From Gyromitra esculenta (Eukaryota > Ascomycota > Pezizomycetes > Pezizales > Discinaceae), in assembly GCA_038503075.1 (NCBI GenBank), contig JBCAML010000002.1:930001-994000 (forward strand): 64,000 nucleotides of DNA, read 5' to 3'. The translations under genes and the position numbers were made by a program. Below are positions 34,010 through 47,049 of this stretch, one piece after another; the first letter of the stretch is position 1, and each line of letters opens with the position of its first letter. The notes under the pieces were generated by a model, which did no database searches, was not told the DNA's origin, and saw only the letters and a program-made list of their open reading frames with translations.

Positions 34010-35738
34010 TCATCGTCTTTCTATCCTTCCCATCCCATCATTGTCTTCACTATAACTATCTGAATCCTCCGCCAAGTCTGTTAGACCTACAGCACTCTCC
34101 TCGTCCTCCCGACCTAGTAGTCGTGCGCCGATGCTGCTTCTTGTTCCACCCACATCTGATCTTCGCAGTTGCATGCTCCGCCGCACCTGCAATCCTGTGA
34201 TGCCGTCAGTGGGGACTCCTGCGTCGTAGCTTGTTGAGGCTCGGCCATTGGCGATCAATCGGTTACCGTTCGGATCGGAACGCGAGAGGTTGAGGAGGTA
34301 GACGCCGCTGAAGATTATGAGGAAGCCACAGAGGAGGGATATGGTGTTGACGGGGTCGGTGGTATTAAAGCCTTGGAAGAGAATAAACGAAGCACAGAGG
34401 GTGGCTGTTGTGAAGGTTACGTAGTAGAGCGGCGTTACCCTATATATCCTGATATTAATTTCACCTGTTGCACAAAAACTAGGGGTGGAGAATGGAAAGA
34501 ATTGGTGGGGGGAGACGTACAGAGAGCTTGAGAACTGCGTCAAAGCTTTGTTGAAATAGTTCATCTGCGTAAGAATACACACCACCACAACAATCACAAA
34601 CACATATGTGCTGGGATGTGTGAACTGGTTAGCATCCTCCCCGCCGGCAAAAGTCAACTTAACCGCAATCCCGAAGGCCTTAGAGCTCATGACAGTGAGC
34701 GATCCTACGGTACCGCATATCGAGATGTAGATGAGTGGGTTCTTCTTGCCGTATTTCGGCGATATTTTGTATATCATTACAGACGAGAAGACGCAAACGA
34801 ATACGCAATACGCCAGAAAACCTACCCATTGAATAGCATACCAGTTAGGTATGTGGACAGAATGAACCCTAGGGTATCTGAAAGCGGGAAAATCGTACCT
34901 GGCTGGATCGCGTAGTTCAGAATCTCATCTATAGTGTCGATCTCCTTATCTGGGGGTGCGTGAAGTACGATGATGACACTGCCGATCAAGCAAATTGCGC
35001 ATCCGAGCTTCCCTAATACTCCCAATTCCTCCTTCAAGAAATGTGTACCCAGCATTGCACTATTCCACCATCATCTCCCGTCAGCCAAAATGCAATTCCC
35101 CCCATATTGGATTTATATTGGATAATTGCGCAACGCACCCAACCAACACACTCAATGCGCCTAAAGGCGTTACCAAGATTGCTGGGGCGAAAGCATATGC
35201 AGCGAAATTCGCAATTTCCCCTAGGATCACTATTCAACAGAAAAAAGTCATCAAGGTCAGTAAGAAATTCTAGGCCAAAAAAAATCTTTGCAATTTGAGA
35301 TTCCCCTAGTAACGTGCAGGGATGGTGTTAGGCTCCCATACTTGTTATCATCCCCGCCCACCATATCGGATTCTTCAAATACGTAAACCCCTCACCCTCA
35401 AACCCCGTTCGATCCGCTGTGTCTATCAGGCCCTAATACCGCCGTGGCGCTGAGGTTAGCGAATGTCGGAATTCACCCCCACGGTGGAGAGTGAGAAGGA
35501 CGGGTATCCGTTGCGGGAGGGTACTTTTTTTGTTAATATGAAGCTTGTTCCTACAAAGTCGCCCAGATTCAATCAGCTACCAATGTTCTTCCCTAGCCTT
35601 TCCATCCTTCCATTTCTCTCTTCTCTCTCTCCCTTCTTGGATTGGAGAACTCGACGAACCTATAGCCATACTCGAGGTTATGGCCAGGAGTAATCCAATA
35701 TATCTAAACAGCGCCATGGCAATCAGCCTCCCCGCCAT
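34010..35738 (-). CDS. NIPA-type magnesium transporter (DUF803 family)
   Basis: Seven exons (35738-35660, 35550-35525, 35432-35342, 35229-35139, 35059-34899, 34821-34521, 34439-34010) sum to 393 codons (392 aa). Family hallmarks follow in order: [104 protein letters not shown]. Then come the TM segments up to [19 protein letters not shown] and a 90-residue cytoplasmic Ser/Asp-rich tail. About nine transmembrane helices are expected. NIPA proteins carry Mg2+ at plasma or endosomal membranes in animals; transport by the fungal member is inferred from family. Several junctions (for example 35432 and 34439) restore conserved motifs exactly, which supports the splice model. Confidence 0.92.
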
Positions 35739-38429
35739 TTTTGAAGTAAAATGAATGGAAATGCGCACTTCTCCTCCATGCTGAAAATCGAATTCCCCAA
35801 AGCCTCTCCTGAGCTCGAGCTCTTTGTGCGCGACGAAACAAAAAAAAAGAAGCTCTTCTCCGTAATTAGGTAAGATGAAACCAAATGCCGCCTCCTCCTC
35901 CTTCTTGTTCAGCTGTCACGAGGTTGCTGTCGTCGTCGTTAAGAGATGGGGTAAAATGAGCGAATTGAACTCCAACGTCGCAGGAGAGAACGAAGAGCGA
36001 TGAGGCAGTAACGAGTGTGTGTAGGAAGAGCGCGCGGTGGTGGATACGGAGGAAGGTATGGGGGGAAGGATGGTGGAGTGTTATCGCGATTGGATCTAAA
36101 GGGCCACGCGGCAGGAGTCTAAGATCAGACGTAGGTGGAAGTTTGCTGGAAGAAAAGAAGGCTAGTGCCGGGGGCCAAACGGGTAAGTCCTGGTTTAGGT
36201 GTGAGCGCGTAAGGCCAGTAGACGCAGGCAGGCAGACAGGATGGAGATGGAGATGGAGATGGATGGGATGGAAGTCTGAAGGAATACACACAATAGCTTT
36301 TAGGAAGAGAAAGAACCTTCACCCTCTGCCCGTTCACTCGTTCACCACGCACAGCAAGCACAGCAGCACAGCACAGGGGGTTTAGAGGGTACGTATGTAA
36401 TATGTATGTAGGGGGGACAAGGAAAATTCCAACGGACGGCAACGCAACGGCAGCAGGAGACGATGATGGCGTTTGGCCGTACAGCGACCAGTAGAATAAC
36501 CTTGTGGGGGATAAGAATATCCAGAGGAGATGGCAGACAGATGCTCAACTCGAGTTTACAGAATATCTACCTACATCCAACTATGGTGATGTATGTGATT
36601 TGATGTGGTCTGTCGAGCCTCGGGAAATGTGTTCTTTTTTTCTTTTCTTTCCTTTTCTTTTCCCCTTCCATTCCACTCGTGATACAGGAGAGGTCCGGTT
36701 GGAGATCTCCAGCAGCCTGCAGCGTAACATCCGCGTGAGGGTTCCTATTTTTGGCCAGGAAGAAGAGGCTCAGTGCACACACCCACTCAACGAATTCTCA
36801 TCTTCATGTAGAGATGATACCTATCTCAATATCCAACTCGTGGTTGGGTTCTCAATCTCTCTACTCTACATACCATTTCGAGCGAACGAATCTCTGAGCC
36901 GAGCTGAAATTCCGTTTCCTCTTCACTACCACCACACCACACCACCTCCACTTCCCCACCCGACTGCATGGAGCCAAATACTAAAACACCGCCTCTTTGT
37001 GGCTCCCAGGTTCCTGGGGTATGGATGGAAGAAACAAGGGACAAGAAAGTGTTGAGAACGCAGGGACCATACTCTACACACAAAACCGTTTCTGTTCTTC
37101 CCGAGTTACTTCGTGCTAGCGTTTCATGTCTGCCTCCTGAGGTTTTGAACTCTCCCCGCGTGTAATCTTCCGCCTGCCTAGACAGTCTTAGACATAACCG
37201 GACCCGTGGCCCGATTAGCGAATTTCGGCTCCCCACGTGAATTTTGGTGACGCCGCAACGTGAAAAACTAAACCACCGTTGGTACCCGATACCATATTTC
37301 GGGTGAGGTTTTTTCACCTCATGATATTTCAATCCATTAGAGGTAGAGGAAGGAACTAGATTGTCATGTAGGATAAAGTTCTCTCTTTTTTGCACATATT
37401 TTTACCGATTGAGCAGCCCAGATGCACATTGGCTATACACGACGATACAAAAAAGGAGGCTACCAAAAACTACAATTTTAGAAAACAGAATCCAAGAATT
37501 ATTCCCCCCCCTTCTGTTTACGTACTCCTATGCGGCCCGTCGGCAAGGCTACATACATGTAATTCTTAGGAGTAACATGTAGTAAGGCAACAAGCAGCCT
37601 CAAAAAATCACGGGCGTTCGGCAACATCAATTAAACAAAAAAAAAATAGGTAATCAAAAAACCTAAGCGTTTTATTTTTATGGCTGTCAGTTTTGTTTTA
37701 TTTTTTGCTTAGTGGGGCGACATATTCCTGACAGTTCCACGAGCCTCAGGTCAAGTACCGATGTAGTACAGACAGATCTCAATGTCAGCCACGTACCCCA
37801 GGATAGGGTGTTGTCTAGGTAATAGCTTCTCGATCGGGAGGTTAAGTGTAGAATACATGTAAGCAGGCTATGTTTCTGTATGGATTTGGCTGTCATTGGA
37901 GATCACTCGATACTGTTGCCAAGGCCAACTCAATGTGTCTTGGCTTGTCCAGATGTAATCGTAATCTACTTTAAATGTCTATGGGGATCCTCAATACATG
38001 TATGTTTGGGCCCTAGATCAGGGCCTGTCAATCTTACGACACCTAAGGATCGGGATGGCGCTAGTTAGGGTTGAGACTGGGAAGGGCTGGGAAATTAAAT
38101 TACTAAGAAACATCTTCGATTTGCGCTCGGTCATCACATTAGCAACTTTCAGGGAATAAAAGAGGAACCTTAGTCATTTGTAGCCATAGACTAGAATGAT
38201 TTTGGTAGATGTAAATCCTCTGTTAAGCTCGGTTCTAAACCTAAGACGTGCCTGTTTATAACTCCTAAAATATAACTACTTCCTTTCTCGATCGTAGAAT
38301 ATCACTCACCTGACCTGTCCACTTTTTATCTGACCTTGCTAACGAATGTATCTCCGACATCTCATCCTTTCAAAGCCATTACCCTCCCAGAGCTACCTCG
38401 CATCCTTCTCATCGTCATTCACTTAAGTA
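35739..38429. other. Intergenic, no supported gene
   Basis: This is the upstream region of the NIPA gene. It contains a GGAGAT microsatellite near 36240-36265, pyrimidine tracts near 36630-36670, and three TACATGTA palindromes within 450 bp (37554, 37854, 37995). Several open frames of 60-190 codons lack domains and overlap each other on both strands; none is called. Confidence 0.45.
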
Positions 38430-38612
38430 ATGGCACAAGATCCTTACTATTCGCCAACAGCAGACTCTGATCCTCTATTTGGTTCACTCGGTGAAGACCT
38501 GATTCTATCTTTTTTTAACTGGATTGGAAGAGATCAGCGTATTAACAAGTGCAAGCGCCCCAAAGATACAACCTGCTTAAATGTTGCGTCTGATGAATTC
38601 GGTTTAAAGTAA
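38430..38612 (+). CDS. Small hypothetical ORF
   Basis: A 60-codon frame starts MAQDPYYSPTADSDPLFG. It has a pyrimidine-rich leader and a good purine at -3 (AGTAATGG), which looks like a genuine fungal start. No family is recognised and no downstream exon could be joined with confidence. It may be a truncated first exon or chance. Confidence 0.2.
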   Translation: MAQDPYYSPTADSDPLFGSLGEDLILSFFNWIGRDQRINKCKRPKDTTCLNVASDEFGLK

Positions 38613-41600
38613 TTGCTAGAGCCCTAGCTATAGTGCATTAGGCTGAATATGTCACACCGTATTATTCTGGTTGTATGAATATCTTGGATGAAATGAGATT
38701 TAGAAAATTGGGGGCAAATATCGTTTTTAGCTTTCTGTCGAACGTTTGATCCAGGATTTAGTGCCGAACTCCTAATCTAGAAGGAATTAGTTTTTTATTC
38801 TCGTACTGCGTAATGAATCAGAGTGACTATCTTAGTTGGATTAGTAAAGGTGTGGGATTAGAATGTTAGCGGTATTTGTTTTGATACCTTTTAGAAAGTA
38901 AGCTTAGTGTAGCGGTTGACCGAATTTAATAGATGCTATCGGTTTAAATGTCCATCTGGAAAAGACTCGTGGTTTGGCGGTTGGTCGGATCCAATACCTC
39001 GTGATCTTGGGAGGTATGCTATTGTCTAAGGAGATGCCTTGTGTCCTGTAAAGTTTAAGTGGTAGGCTTGCTAATAAACGGCTTTGGGGACGAATAGAAA
39101 GTAGGTAGATGCGCCTAGAATGTCATTTCGTTCGTGTGTGTAATTTCATGTTCTGGAAAATCCGTGATATTGTTATTTAAGCGTCCTTTAGAGAAATTTA
39201 AGGTTGCGGGAAGACCATGAGCCTACTGGTTATATCTTTTTGTGGGGTGAATAGAGTGCCTTGCGATTGGATCGATATGGTAGCTAGTCCTACGAGATGA
39301 ATGGAGCCCATTTCGAGAATTGGTACACCAACTAGGGCGGTTAGCGTTGGAGAAATCGTTAAATATAGGATAATGAACAAGCTTTCACTCGGAAACCAAA
39401 GATGCAAGCGTATAACGCTCAGAGCACGTATAGCCTATGTCTTCCACGAACATTTCTCTGGCGAAACTCGATTTTAGTCCTGTCAATAAATATAGTTCAA
39501 TCGCTATGCGAGTGATTACTGGTGACTATGTTCTGGCTTAGGTCTTTTTTGATCTCTTTTAGTAAATACGTATCGCGGGCTAGATTCGCTTAGCAAAAGC
39601 ATGTCCGTGAGCTGATGGCACCTAGAAATATTATGCTCTGGAAATGCCCAGGATGGTATCGAGCGAGGCGTCTCTAGCCAATGGTTTGGGCTATGCGTTG
39701 AATGAAGCTGGTATCAGTGATGCGCGGGCATTTTGTGTTTACTTTGAATTCTGTTTTAATCTTTAGCAGTTAGCAGGTTCCAAACATGTCCTCAGACCGA
39801 CTATTGAATACGATAGTAGTGAGCGTGTTTTTATCAAGATAAGTGTTTCGCATATCTCACGCCCTTTGCTTGAATCGAAGGGTATCTTGATTCTGCATTC
39901 GTAATAACCAAGTTTGCCTCCAGGCTATAATGGTGGATAGCTAGTTTCAATAGTGGACCACTGTCTCTGAGGTCTTTCAGGTTCCCGGAGGTGCGTGGGT
40001 AGGTTTCGGTTAATCTTCGGTGGAAGAATATTTAGTTGGTGCTGATATGTGCTAAGATGCTAATGGCGTGAAAGAATGTCACCGAGATGATTTCCGTTGA
40101 TCTAAACCTACAAGTAATTGCGTAATATAGATAATCTAGCTTTGAATAACCAGATTATTCTGCATAGAAATCAGCCAACATAGAACGTTTAAGAGGGTGT
40201 AAGTGCTCAATAAAGTTGCTGTATTTGAAGGCTTTACTGTCTATCGAGTGACGAATTCTTGCTGCTACATCGTTGGAAGTAGAGGTAGAGATAGAGGCGG
40301 AGGCGGAAGTGGAAAAAGTCATTATATCTAAAATCTATGGTTCTCCTGTCAGCTTGATCTTGATTGATAGTTGAAAGTGAGTATTGAAAAGCAAATAGTA
40401 GATGGTAGTGTGTGGCAAGGTTTACATGTTAACCTCTTGCGAGAGGGTTCTTTGCTTTGGCCATCCACTGACCCCGGTTAAATGCATGTCCTTGGGCAAG
40501 AATCATCTAAATAGGCGCTGATAGAATGGCATCAATAACATCGCTCGAATTCGTGTGGCGATTGTGGGTATCTGGTACGGAGCTGCTTTAGTTCATGTTA
40601 CTGCGATAAAATATCGAAGGAATAATAAACTTCGTAATTAACATATCGTAGGCTAGAGGAGTGTCCTATTCAACCCTCTTCCAATAGACTGGTACCAGCG
40701 TATTGATTTTTTCGTTCTCGATATATTAATACCACCTGACAAACCAAGCTCACCACAATCCGATGTCTTGTTGGAGTATAAACTTCCAAAAGTTACTGTG
40801 TAAGAAGACGTAGAATGCGATCATCGAAGCGTTGGAGTCGGTGATAAGCCTGAGCCTAACTAAACTCTGTCAACCTTAAGTATTTTTCAGTAACCAACCC
40901 AGAAACTTCTATCACCTCAAAATCGGAAATGATACTCCCCTCTCACAGCCTATTGTAGAGAACCCCTAGTGAATACATCTTCCTCGATCACCTCAAAGTC
41001 ATGCTATCTTTGCTAAAGTGTCGATTCTATCTCACGATTAGAGCCCTGAACAGTTCGACCAGACTTAAGCATGCAACACACTAATTCAAGGGCTAGATCC
41101 TGCGCTTCTTTACTCAATAACAGTAACCTTGTAGACCCATTAAACATGACATTATCTCCCAAGACCGAGAGAGACTCATGATGGCGTTGTATCTGCTGAA
41201 GAAGGGTACTAAGGGTATCTGGGGCTCTCACAGCCGACCCGTATTTGTGCACCACAGCCGTGGGTCCATCTCCACATGAAGAACAATGTCTGCTACTCGT
41301 GAAATGCCTCCTTTTCGAGGCCTGAGCCATTGTTCAAAAACATAGTAGGATTCCCGCTGACCTTGCAATAATAGGATGCAGCCTAATCCCCACCGAACTA
41401 CTATCGCGGTCAAATCAGTATACTCCAAGCAGAATAGAATTACCACCAGAAAACCCCCAGAAAGATAGCACTGAATATATACTCGACACTGAAATATCCA
41501 GTTTGTAACAAGGTTCTCGTCGCTGACACAGTGGGCAGGATTAATGCAGCGCTAAATATGTAGTAGATCATTGTTGGTTTCATGGATTAAATCGACGCTA

Positions 41601-42492
41601 AGTTCGGCGGTAGACTGTCGATAGCTCCACGGAAAATAGCAGTTCCGCGCTAATCTCAAACTTATACTGTTGATAGCTCAAATCTTGTTTGTTGGATATA
41701 CTGCTCGCTTCATCATCGATTCGAGGTAATGCCTGGAATTGTGTATGATGGTATGCTTGTTTGTGAAAGTGTAGCTCGGCGAGACGTATAATATATTATA
41801 TTTCTGGTGGACGTCCATAGAGTATGTATCTATGGGGTTTGGTAGATTAGTCAAGATGTATATAAATGAGGGGTTGAAAGCAACAGGTAAACGGTAGAAC
41901 ATGGTAATATCCCGGTTTCTTTGATTAATCGATTACGAGCCAGCCCGTAGAATGGGGGGAATGTTGTTATATCGTATATTAAACCCTATCCTCTGTGAAG
42001 AATGCCCAGGGTATTCGTGGGACCTAATATAAACCAAAATTAGCGAAAAGATAAATGACGAAGTAGGAGGATGGGTGGGTTTTTGGTATTCTTTCTTCCT
42101 TGGGATCTGGTGGTTGTGTGAGTATGGCTTAGGTGGATGGCGTGGCTTTGAGGGACGATAGGATAGCCTATGATATGAGTACAGCTTTGCTGCAATGTTC
42201 TCTGCTTCACGCGAGAAGTCGAGCAGATAGATTGTAAACCCCACTTTCATCAAGGAATGGCTTGAATGGGACTGCTGGCTGTGGCTTAGGGTGGCTATTG
42301 GAGTGAATACCAGCTTTGTGGAATTTGGTGCGTTAATGTCATCGGTAGGTTTGGAGTGGTGGATTGTTTTAGAAGTAGATGGTGGGGTGGTTGGTGCTCT
42401 TGTATACTACCAATAGCTCCCTGACTTTGCTAAGTCGTTGTTTAATAAATAGTAAGTATTTTCGTTATGGACGGGTGGATACGAATGTTTGA
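38613..42492. other. Gene-poor AT-leaning stretch before the transposon cluster
   Basis: Nearly 4 kb with no domain-bearing frame except the weak minus-strand call at 41013-41330. It lacks recognisable LTR or LINE sequence. It may be old, decayed repeat DNA, but I cannot show that from sequence alone. Confidence 0.4.
41013..41330 (-). CDS. Hypothetical 105-aa ORF
   Basis: Open frame MAQASKRRHFTSS ... ending EIESTL. It has mixed helical content (LSTLLQQIQRHHESLSVL, LLLLSKEAQDLALELVCCML) and a CSSCG pair near the start. It could be the last exon of a longer gene reading from higher coordinates, but I found no convincing upstream exon. Function unknown. Confidence 0.25.
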   Translation of the reverse strand: MAQASKRRHFTSSRHCSSCGDGPTAVVHKYGSAVRAPDTLSTLLQQIQRHHESLSVLGDNVMFNGSTRLLLLSKEAQDLALELVCCMLKSGRTVQGSNREIESTL

Positions 42493-42579
42493 ATGTCTGT
42501 TGATGTAGATGGCCGTGGGTGTGGATGTTTGGCAGGGCTTGCATGGTGGATGAGAGAAAGGGATCCAGCAGAAATGGAT

Positions 42580-44340
42580 GTCGCCGTGGAGAATTTCCAC
42601 CCACAGCACGTCACCTCAACACTATGCTCCACGCACATCTCCAGGGTATTTAGAGATATGCGAGTGACCATCGGTGACCAGCATATATTTACCCTGGCAT
42701 CCTGCACTTCGGCAATCTATTATCAACTGCTGCCCCATTTCTCCAACCGTTTGCATTAACTGCAACGGAAATCACACCGCCACCGACCTCCAATGCCCCA
42801 CTCGCAAGACTATTCTGGACAAATCTAGTACTAAATCAGCAACCCCAGCTGCTGATACCTCCATGTCATCCGAATAATTATGCCTAGACACCCCCCATCT
42901 AAAAACACTCGTCTCCCTCCATTCAGCATTGTTCATCATAACTGCGCCAGAAGTTCAAAAATTTTTCACTCATTATTTTCGTCTCTTAAACCCACGCCCT
43001 CAATTGTTGCCATCCAAGATCCATACCTTTGGAACAACAAGCCTCTCAAAGCCCCAGGATATCACCTTCTCATCCTTTCCACCCTTCCCAATCAAAAAAT
43101 CAGAGTATGCACATATATATCTATTGATTTCACCAATTCATACCAAGCTAGCTTCTTAGTCGAAAATTATCTAAGAGACGATATGCTCAATATTCTGCTC
43201 ACCTTCAAAAATCCAATCTTCAATGAATCAACATACAGCATTAACATCCTAAACATCTACAATCGCGCTAGACCCGATACAGGTGGATATTTTATTCATC
43301 CTTCCAAGATCTTTTTTAACCGCAATCTTCCCACTCTCATAGTAGGCAATTTCAACATCCATCACCCTTCTACGGACCCACTGCGAAATATCTCCTCCCA
43401 AGAATACAACGAAGGAGAGAAATATCACTTATCTGCAAATCAATCATCCTTCAAATCTTCAGCAGAGCATATTCTGAATTCATACGACTAATTCAGACCA
43501 GAGTGTCTTGGATCTCAGGCTGGCAACTTTCATGCGTCATCAAATTCATTCTGAAATGGAGCAGTAGTTCTACTCTCTTGTTTCCGATCATATTCCTATT
43601 AATTCAGCTCTCACCCCAAATTTTACACATCGACGCCAGACTGATGCAAACAGATGGAAGAAACTTTCTCCTCTCATCAAAGACTTAAAAATTCCTGCCC
43701 CTTCGCTTCTTGACCAAACATGGTTTCATGAATCACTAGACCATGATCACATCCTGCACCCCCCACAAAAAGACCATCCATCCATCAGAAATGGTGGGCC
43801 TCTCTTATCCGAGCTTGAAGAATCTTTCATTCGGTCGACAGATCTCATAAATCTAAATTTCGTGGCCTTAAAGCCTCAGTCAGAAAGAGGTCAAAAAATT
43901 TAAATACCTTTATTTTGAAATCGACGATGTAAAAGAATCGTTGGAACTCATTACATATCATCTATGACTCAATCAGACATACGGGCGTACGAAAGACTCA
44001 AAAGCACTATACAATAGTGAAGCTTTTAAAGCGCTTCCCAATATCAATTCTCTCTCTCATTCGCTCTCTTTCTTATTGAACGTTCTTTCATAGAAAGAAA
44101 ATCACTCTTGATTATTTTCATAATGTGCGACTTATTCGAGATAAACGATGAGATTTCAAAAGCAACATTTCTCTTAATTTCGTCTGCTGCAGACACTATT
44201 TATCTGCATCTGATATCTGGAAAAAAAATCGATGCAATCGATCAGCAAATCATCGTCAATTCTCGATCGAATTGTGCTACGGATCTGTACCAACTCAAGA
44301 AAGCGCTTTGGCGTCGTCTTTCAGCGCAATAATCATACGA
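42580..44340 (+). mobile_element. LINE (Tad-like), 5' segment with ORF1 end and endonuclease
   Basis: A zinc-knuckle end of ORF1 (CINCNGNHTATDLQCPTR, stop near 42876) precedes ORF2, which starts at 42880. The 5' limit is approximate. The segment stops at the target duplication of a solo LTR (TACGA 44336-44340) and resumes at 44756. The 3' end of the LINE is outside the window, because Gypsy element A interrupts it at 46631. Confidence 0.75.
42880..43491 (+). pseudogene. LINE ORF2, endonuclease part
   Basis: 203 codons with apurinic-type endonuclease motifs: an N in HHNC, IVAIQDPYLW (catalytic Glu replaced by Asp in the QEP-like motif) and LIVGNFNIHHP (GDFNxHHP in active relatives, here GNFN). 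The frame stops at 43489-43491. Downstream (about 43500-44340) the same protein continues in broken frames (SDHIPINSALTPNF and following), so the copy is dead. Confidence 0.75.
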
Positions 44341-44755
44341 TTTAATGGATAAACATTTCGTTGGTTAAGTCAGGTACAGGGGTACGAGGTTCTTTGTGTT
44401 ACGTTGTTGTTCCTTGTGTTTTAACTTTGGGTTTTAGTTACGATGAGTCAAGTCTTTGTCATCGAACGAGTTGGAATGTGGTATATAAGCGAAGGGATTT
44501 CCCCTCTTGTTGTACTTTTCCTTCTTCTTTCCTTAAGCAACGTCTTCTATTGTACACTCATTGTATCTTACGAATACAACCTCGGATTACACCTCGTAAT
44601 CTTTCGCCGTCGCCGTCTTCAAGTCATCATAACTTGAACCACTAGTAGAGCCTGTAGAATCATCGTGCATTCTCCTGTCGCTGGTTTCTCGTTCAAGTAG
44701 CACTGCTTATCTCGGGGGATACCTGAGAGCTTGACGAGAATCTCGCTCCTTGAGA
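44341..44755 (+). mobile_element. Solo LTR 1 (family 2) in the LINE
   Basis: 415-bp LTR starting TTTAATGG (degenerate TTTCATGG) and ending CTCCTTGAGA. It is flanked by TACGA at 44336-44340 and 44756-44760. It contains the TATATAAG promoter word and the CCTTAAGCAACGT core shared by all LTRs here. Excision of LTR plus one duplication restores the LINE frame around YDSPALF. Confidence 0.9.
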
Positions 44756-45830
44756 TACGACTCCCCAGCTTTGTTCAGAGTAATCGTGTTACTCGAAACA
44801 CTCTCAAAAATCCTTGAAAGGATATTCGCCACACACTTAGCCTTTCTCTCCCAATCAAACAAACTCATTCACCCAAACCAATGCGGTTCTCTCTCACTTA
44901 TTTCCACTGGTGACGCCGTTTCCGCACTCCTACACGATATACAACTTCATCAAGCTGCTGACAAAAAAGTCTCAACCCTCTTCCTTGATATCAAGGGGGG
45001 CTTTGATAATGTCAACCCCCATATTCTCAAAAAAAGACTCCTCGATCATAATATTCCCCAATATATGACCTCCTGGATTATTTCCTTTTTACATTCACAC
45101 GAATGCGCTCTTCTTTTTAAGGGCTCACCCTGCACCTTTTTGCCAGTCTCTGTTGGAGTTCCTCAAGGCTCCTCCATTTCTCCTCTTCTTTTTTGCATTT
45201 ATGTTGCTCCCCTTCACTTGCAAAATGATTTTAAATTCACTTTTTCCTACGTTGATGATTTTGCAATTACGGTTTTTTCCCACTCATCCAGACGGAACGC
45301 TAAGCTCCTTGAAAAAGCTGCGCACGATATTAACCAAATCGGCCAAGCTATCAAAGTCAGCTTTTCCATTCCCAAAACCGAACTAATTCATTGGACAACA
45401 ATCCACAATCGTCTCCCTCCAACCTCAGGTGCCGCCATAAATTTAAATGACTACACCTTTCAACCCCTAACATGCATTAGATGGCTAGGATTTTGGTTAT
45501 CCTATAACTTTAACACCAATTCACATTTTCTCCAGCATCTCTCCTCGGCCCAGAAAGCCTTTTTCGCCATTAAATCCCTCTCCCCCTCTGGCTCCGGGTT
45601 AACGAGCCACAACGCCCGCAAACTTGCGATGGGACTCATCAGGCCCATCCTCTCGTATGGCATGAATGTTTTCACACCATCCGCATCAATCTTATGCAAA
45701 ATAAACCCCTTTTGGAACAATGTCCTAAGATGGATCACAAACTGCTTCTCCTCCACCAATATTGGAGCCCTAACAAGGGAATCCTCTCTCCCGCCAATGC
45801 TAGCCTTCGCACACTATCTAAGAAGACGCC
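44756..45830 (+). pseudogene. LINE ORF2, reverse transcriptase part
   Basis: Continuous frame from YDSPALFRVIVLLETLSKIL. The RT motifs are NQCGS, TLFLDIKGGFDNV, GVPQGSSISPLLF and the catalytic FSYVDDFAI, followed by the thumb region (IRWLGFW) typical of Tad/Jockey-type LINEs. It reads openly to YLRRR at 45830, where solo LTR 2 interrupts it. The protein is inactive here because the upstream endonuclease part and downstream parts are broken. Confidence 0.88.
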
Positions 45831-46240
45831 TTTCATGGATGGATGTTTTGTTGATTGGTTGGATACATGGGTATACGGTTGTCGTGTTTTGTTGTTGTTC
45901 TTTATGTTTCTATGGGTTTCCTGTTACAATGAGTCATGTCTTTGTCATCGAAGGAGTTGGAACGTGGTATATAAGCGAAGGGATTTCCCCTCATATTGTA
46001 CTTTTCCTTCTTCTTTCTTTAAGCAACGTCTTCTATTGTTCACTCTTGTATTCTACAAATACAAACCTCGGTTACATCTCGTAATCCTCCGCTGTCGCTG
46101 TCTTTAAGTCACCTCGACTTAAACCAATTGTAGAGCCTGTAGAACTTCCGTACACTTTCTTGTTGTCGGTTTCCCATTCAAGTAGCACTGCTCATCTCGA
46201 GGGATACTCGAGAGCTTGACAAGAAACCCGCTCCTTGAGA
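45831..46240 (+). mobile_element. Solo LTR 2 (family 2) in the LINE
   Basis: 410 bp from TTTCATGG to CTCCTTGAGA, flanked by ACGCC at 45826-45830 and 46241-46245. It is of the same family as solo LTR 1 and the 3' LTR of element D. It carries TATATAAG and TTAAGCAACGT. Removing it joins LRRR to HAIRIATLPVL in the LINE frame. Confidence 0.92.
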
Positions 46241-46630
46241 ACGCCATGCCATTCGCATAGCCACTCTACCTGTTCTATTCAACCCTGCCTCGGCTCGCCT
46301 TCCGCCTAATTTTCAGGCAGACGGCACTCCCTCTCCTCTACTACGAACTCACCTAAAAGGCCTAGGCGCCAGAAGACCCAGACCATGGAACTCTAACGCC
46401 AAAAGCCGGGTTCGTCCCTTAGTTATTGACTCCTTCGCAAACGAAGCGTGGAAATATCTCCCTGCCAATTATTACCCAGGAGCTTCAGGTCCTATTCTGG
46501 AGAAACCCAACCCAAATCGCGCAATGATAATCGAAGCCAGTAATGCTGCTATCAGTTCCCAACTTATCAAAAATTGGGATCTGTACACGCCAAGCCCTGA
46601 TTATTACCCTTATCCTACCTCAACGCTACT
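46241..46630 (+). pseudogene. LINE ORF2, post-RT segment
   Basis: About 125 codons of LINE protein beyond the RT: HAIRIATLPVLFNP, then RTHLKGLGARRPRPW, then LKNWDLYTPSPDYYPYP-like sequence. It ends at CTACT directly before element A's LTR. The remainder should lie beyond the right edge of the window. Confidence 0.7.
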
Positions 46631-47049
46631 TCTCACGGTTGAGTCCCTTGTTTAAGCCCTTCGGTATCCCCGGAGGTGAGCAGTGCTACTTAAGCGAGGT
46701 ATCAACACGTTCAAAGAGTGCAGGGTTTTCTACAGGTCCCACGATGGATATACTTCAAGGCGAAGTATCAGCGGTGGTTTACAGCGACAGCGAGGATTCT
46801 GAGGTAGAATCGAAGTGAGATTGTGACTTGATACAAGAGAAGTGAAACGAGAACGTTGCTTAAGGAAGAAAGAGAAAGAGAACAGAAGCGACCAAAATCC
46901 TCTGTTTAAATACCCCGCTTTTGCATAACACAAACAACCATCTGACAACAACCAAAACATAACCGAACAACAAAGCCATTGTACTCAAAGAAAATCCTTC
47001 GTAACTACCCACAATCGTCCTAACCCATTACCCGATTCTATCCGTGAAA
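46631..47049 (-). repeat. Element A 3' LTR
   Basis: 419 bp, read on the minus strand from TTTCACGG to CCGTGAGA. It contains TATTTAAA and the CTTAAGCAACGT core. The pol frame ends inside it (stop at 47028-47030), so the element's last codons are LTR-encoded. Confidence 0.93.

Noticed and set aside
36504..37395. Overlapping open frames of 183 and 189 codons on opposite strands
   Set aside because: Both are without domains, compositionally odd (long S/T/H runs) and mutually overlapping; neither shows splice continuity.
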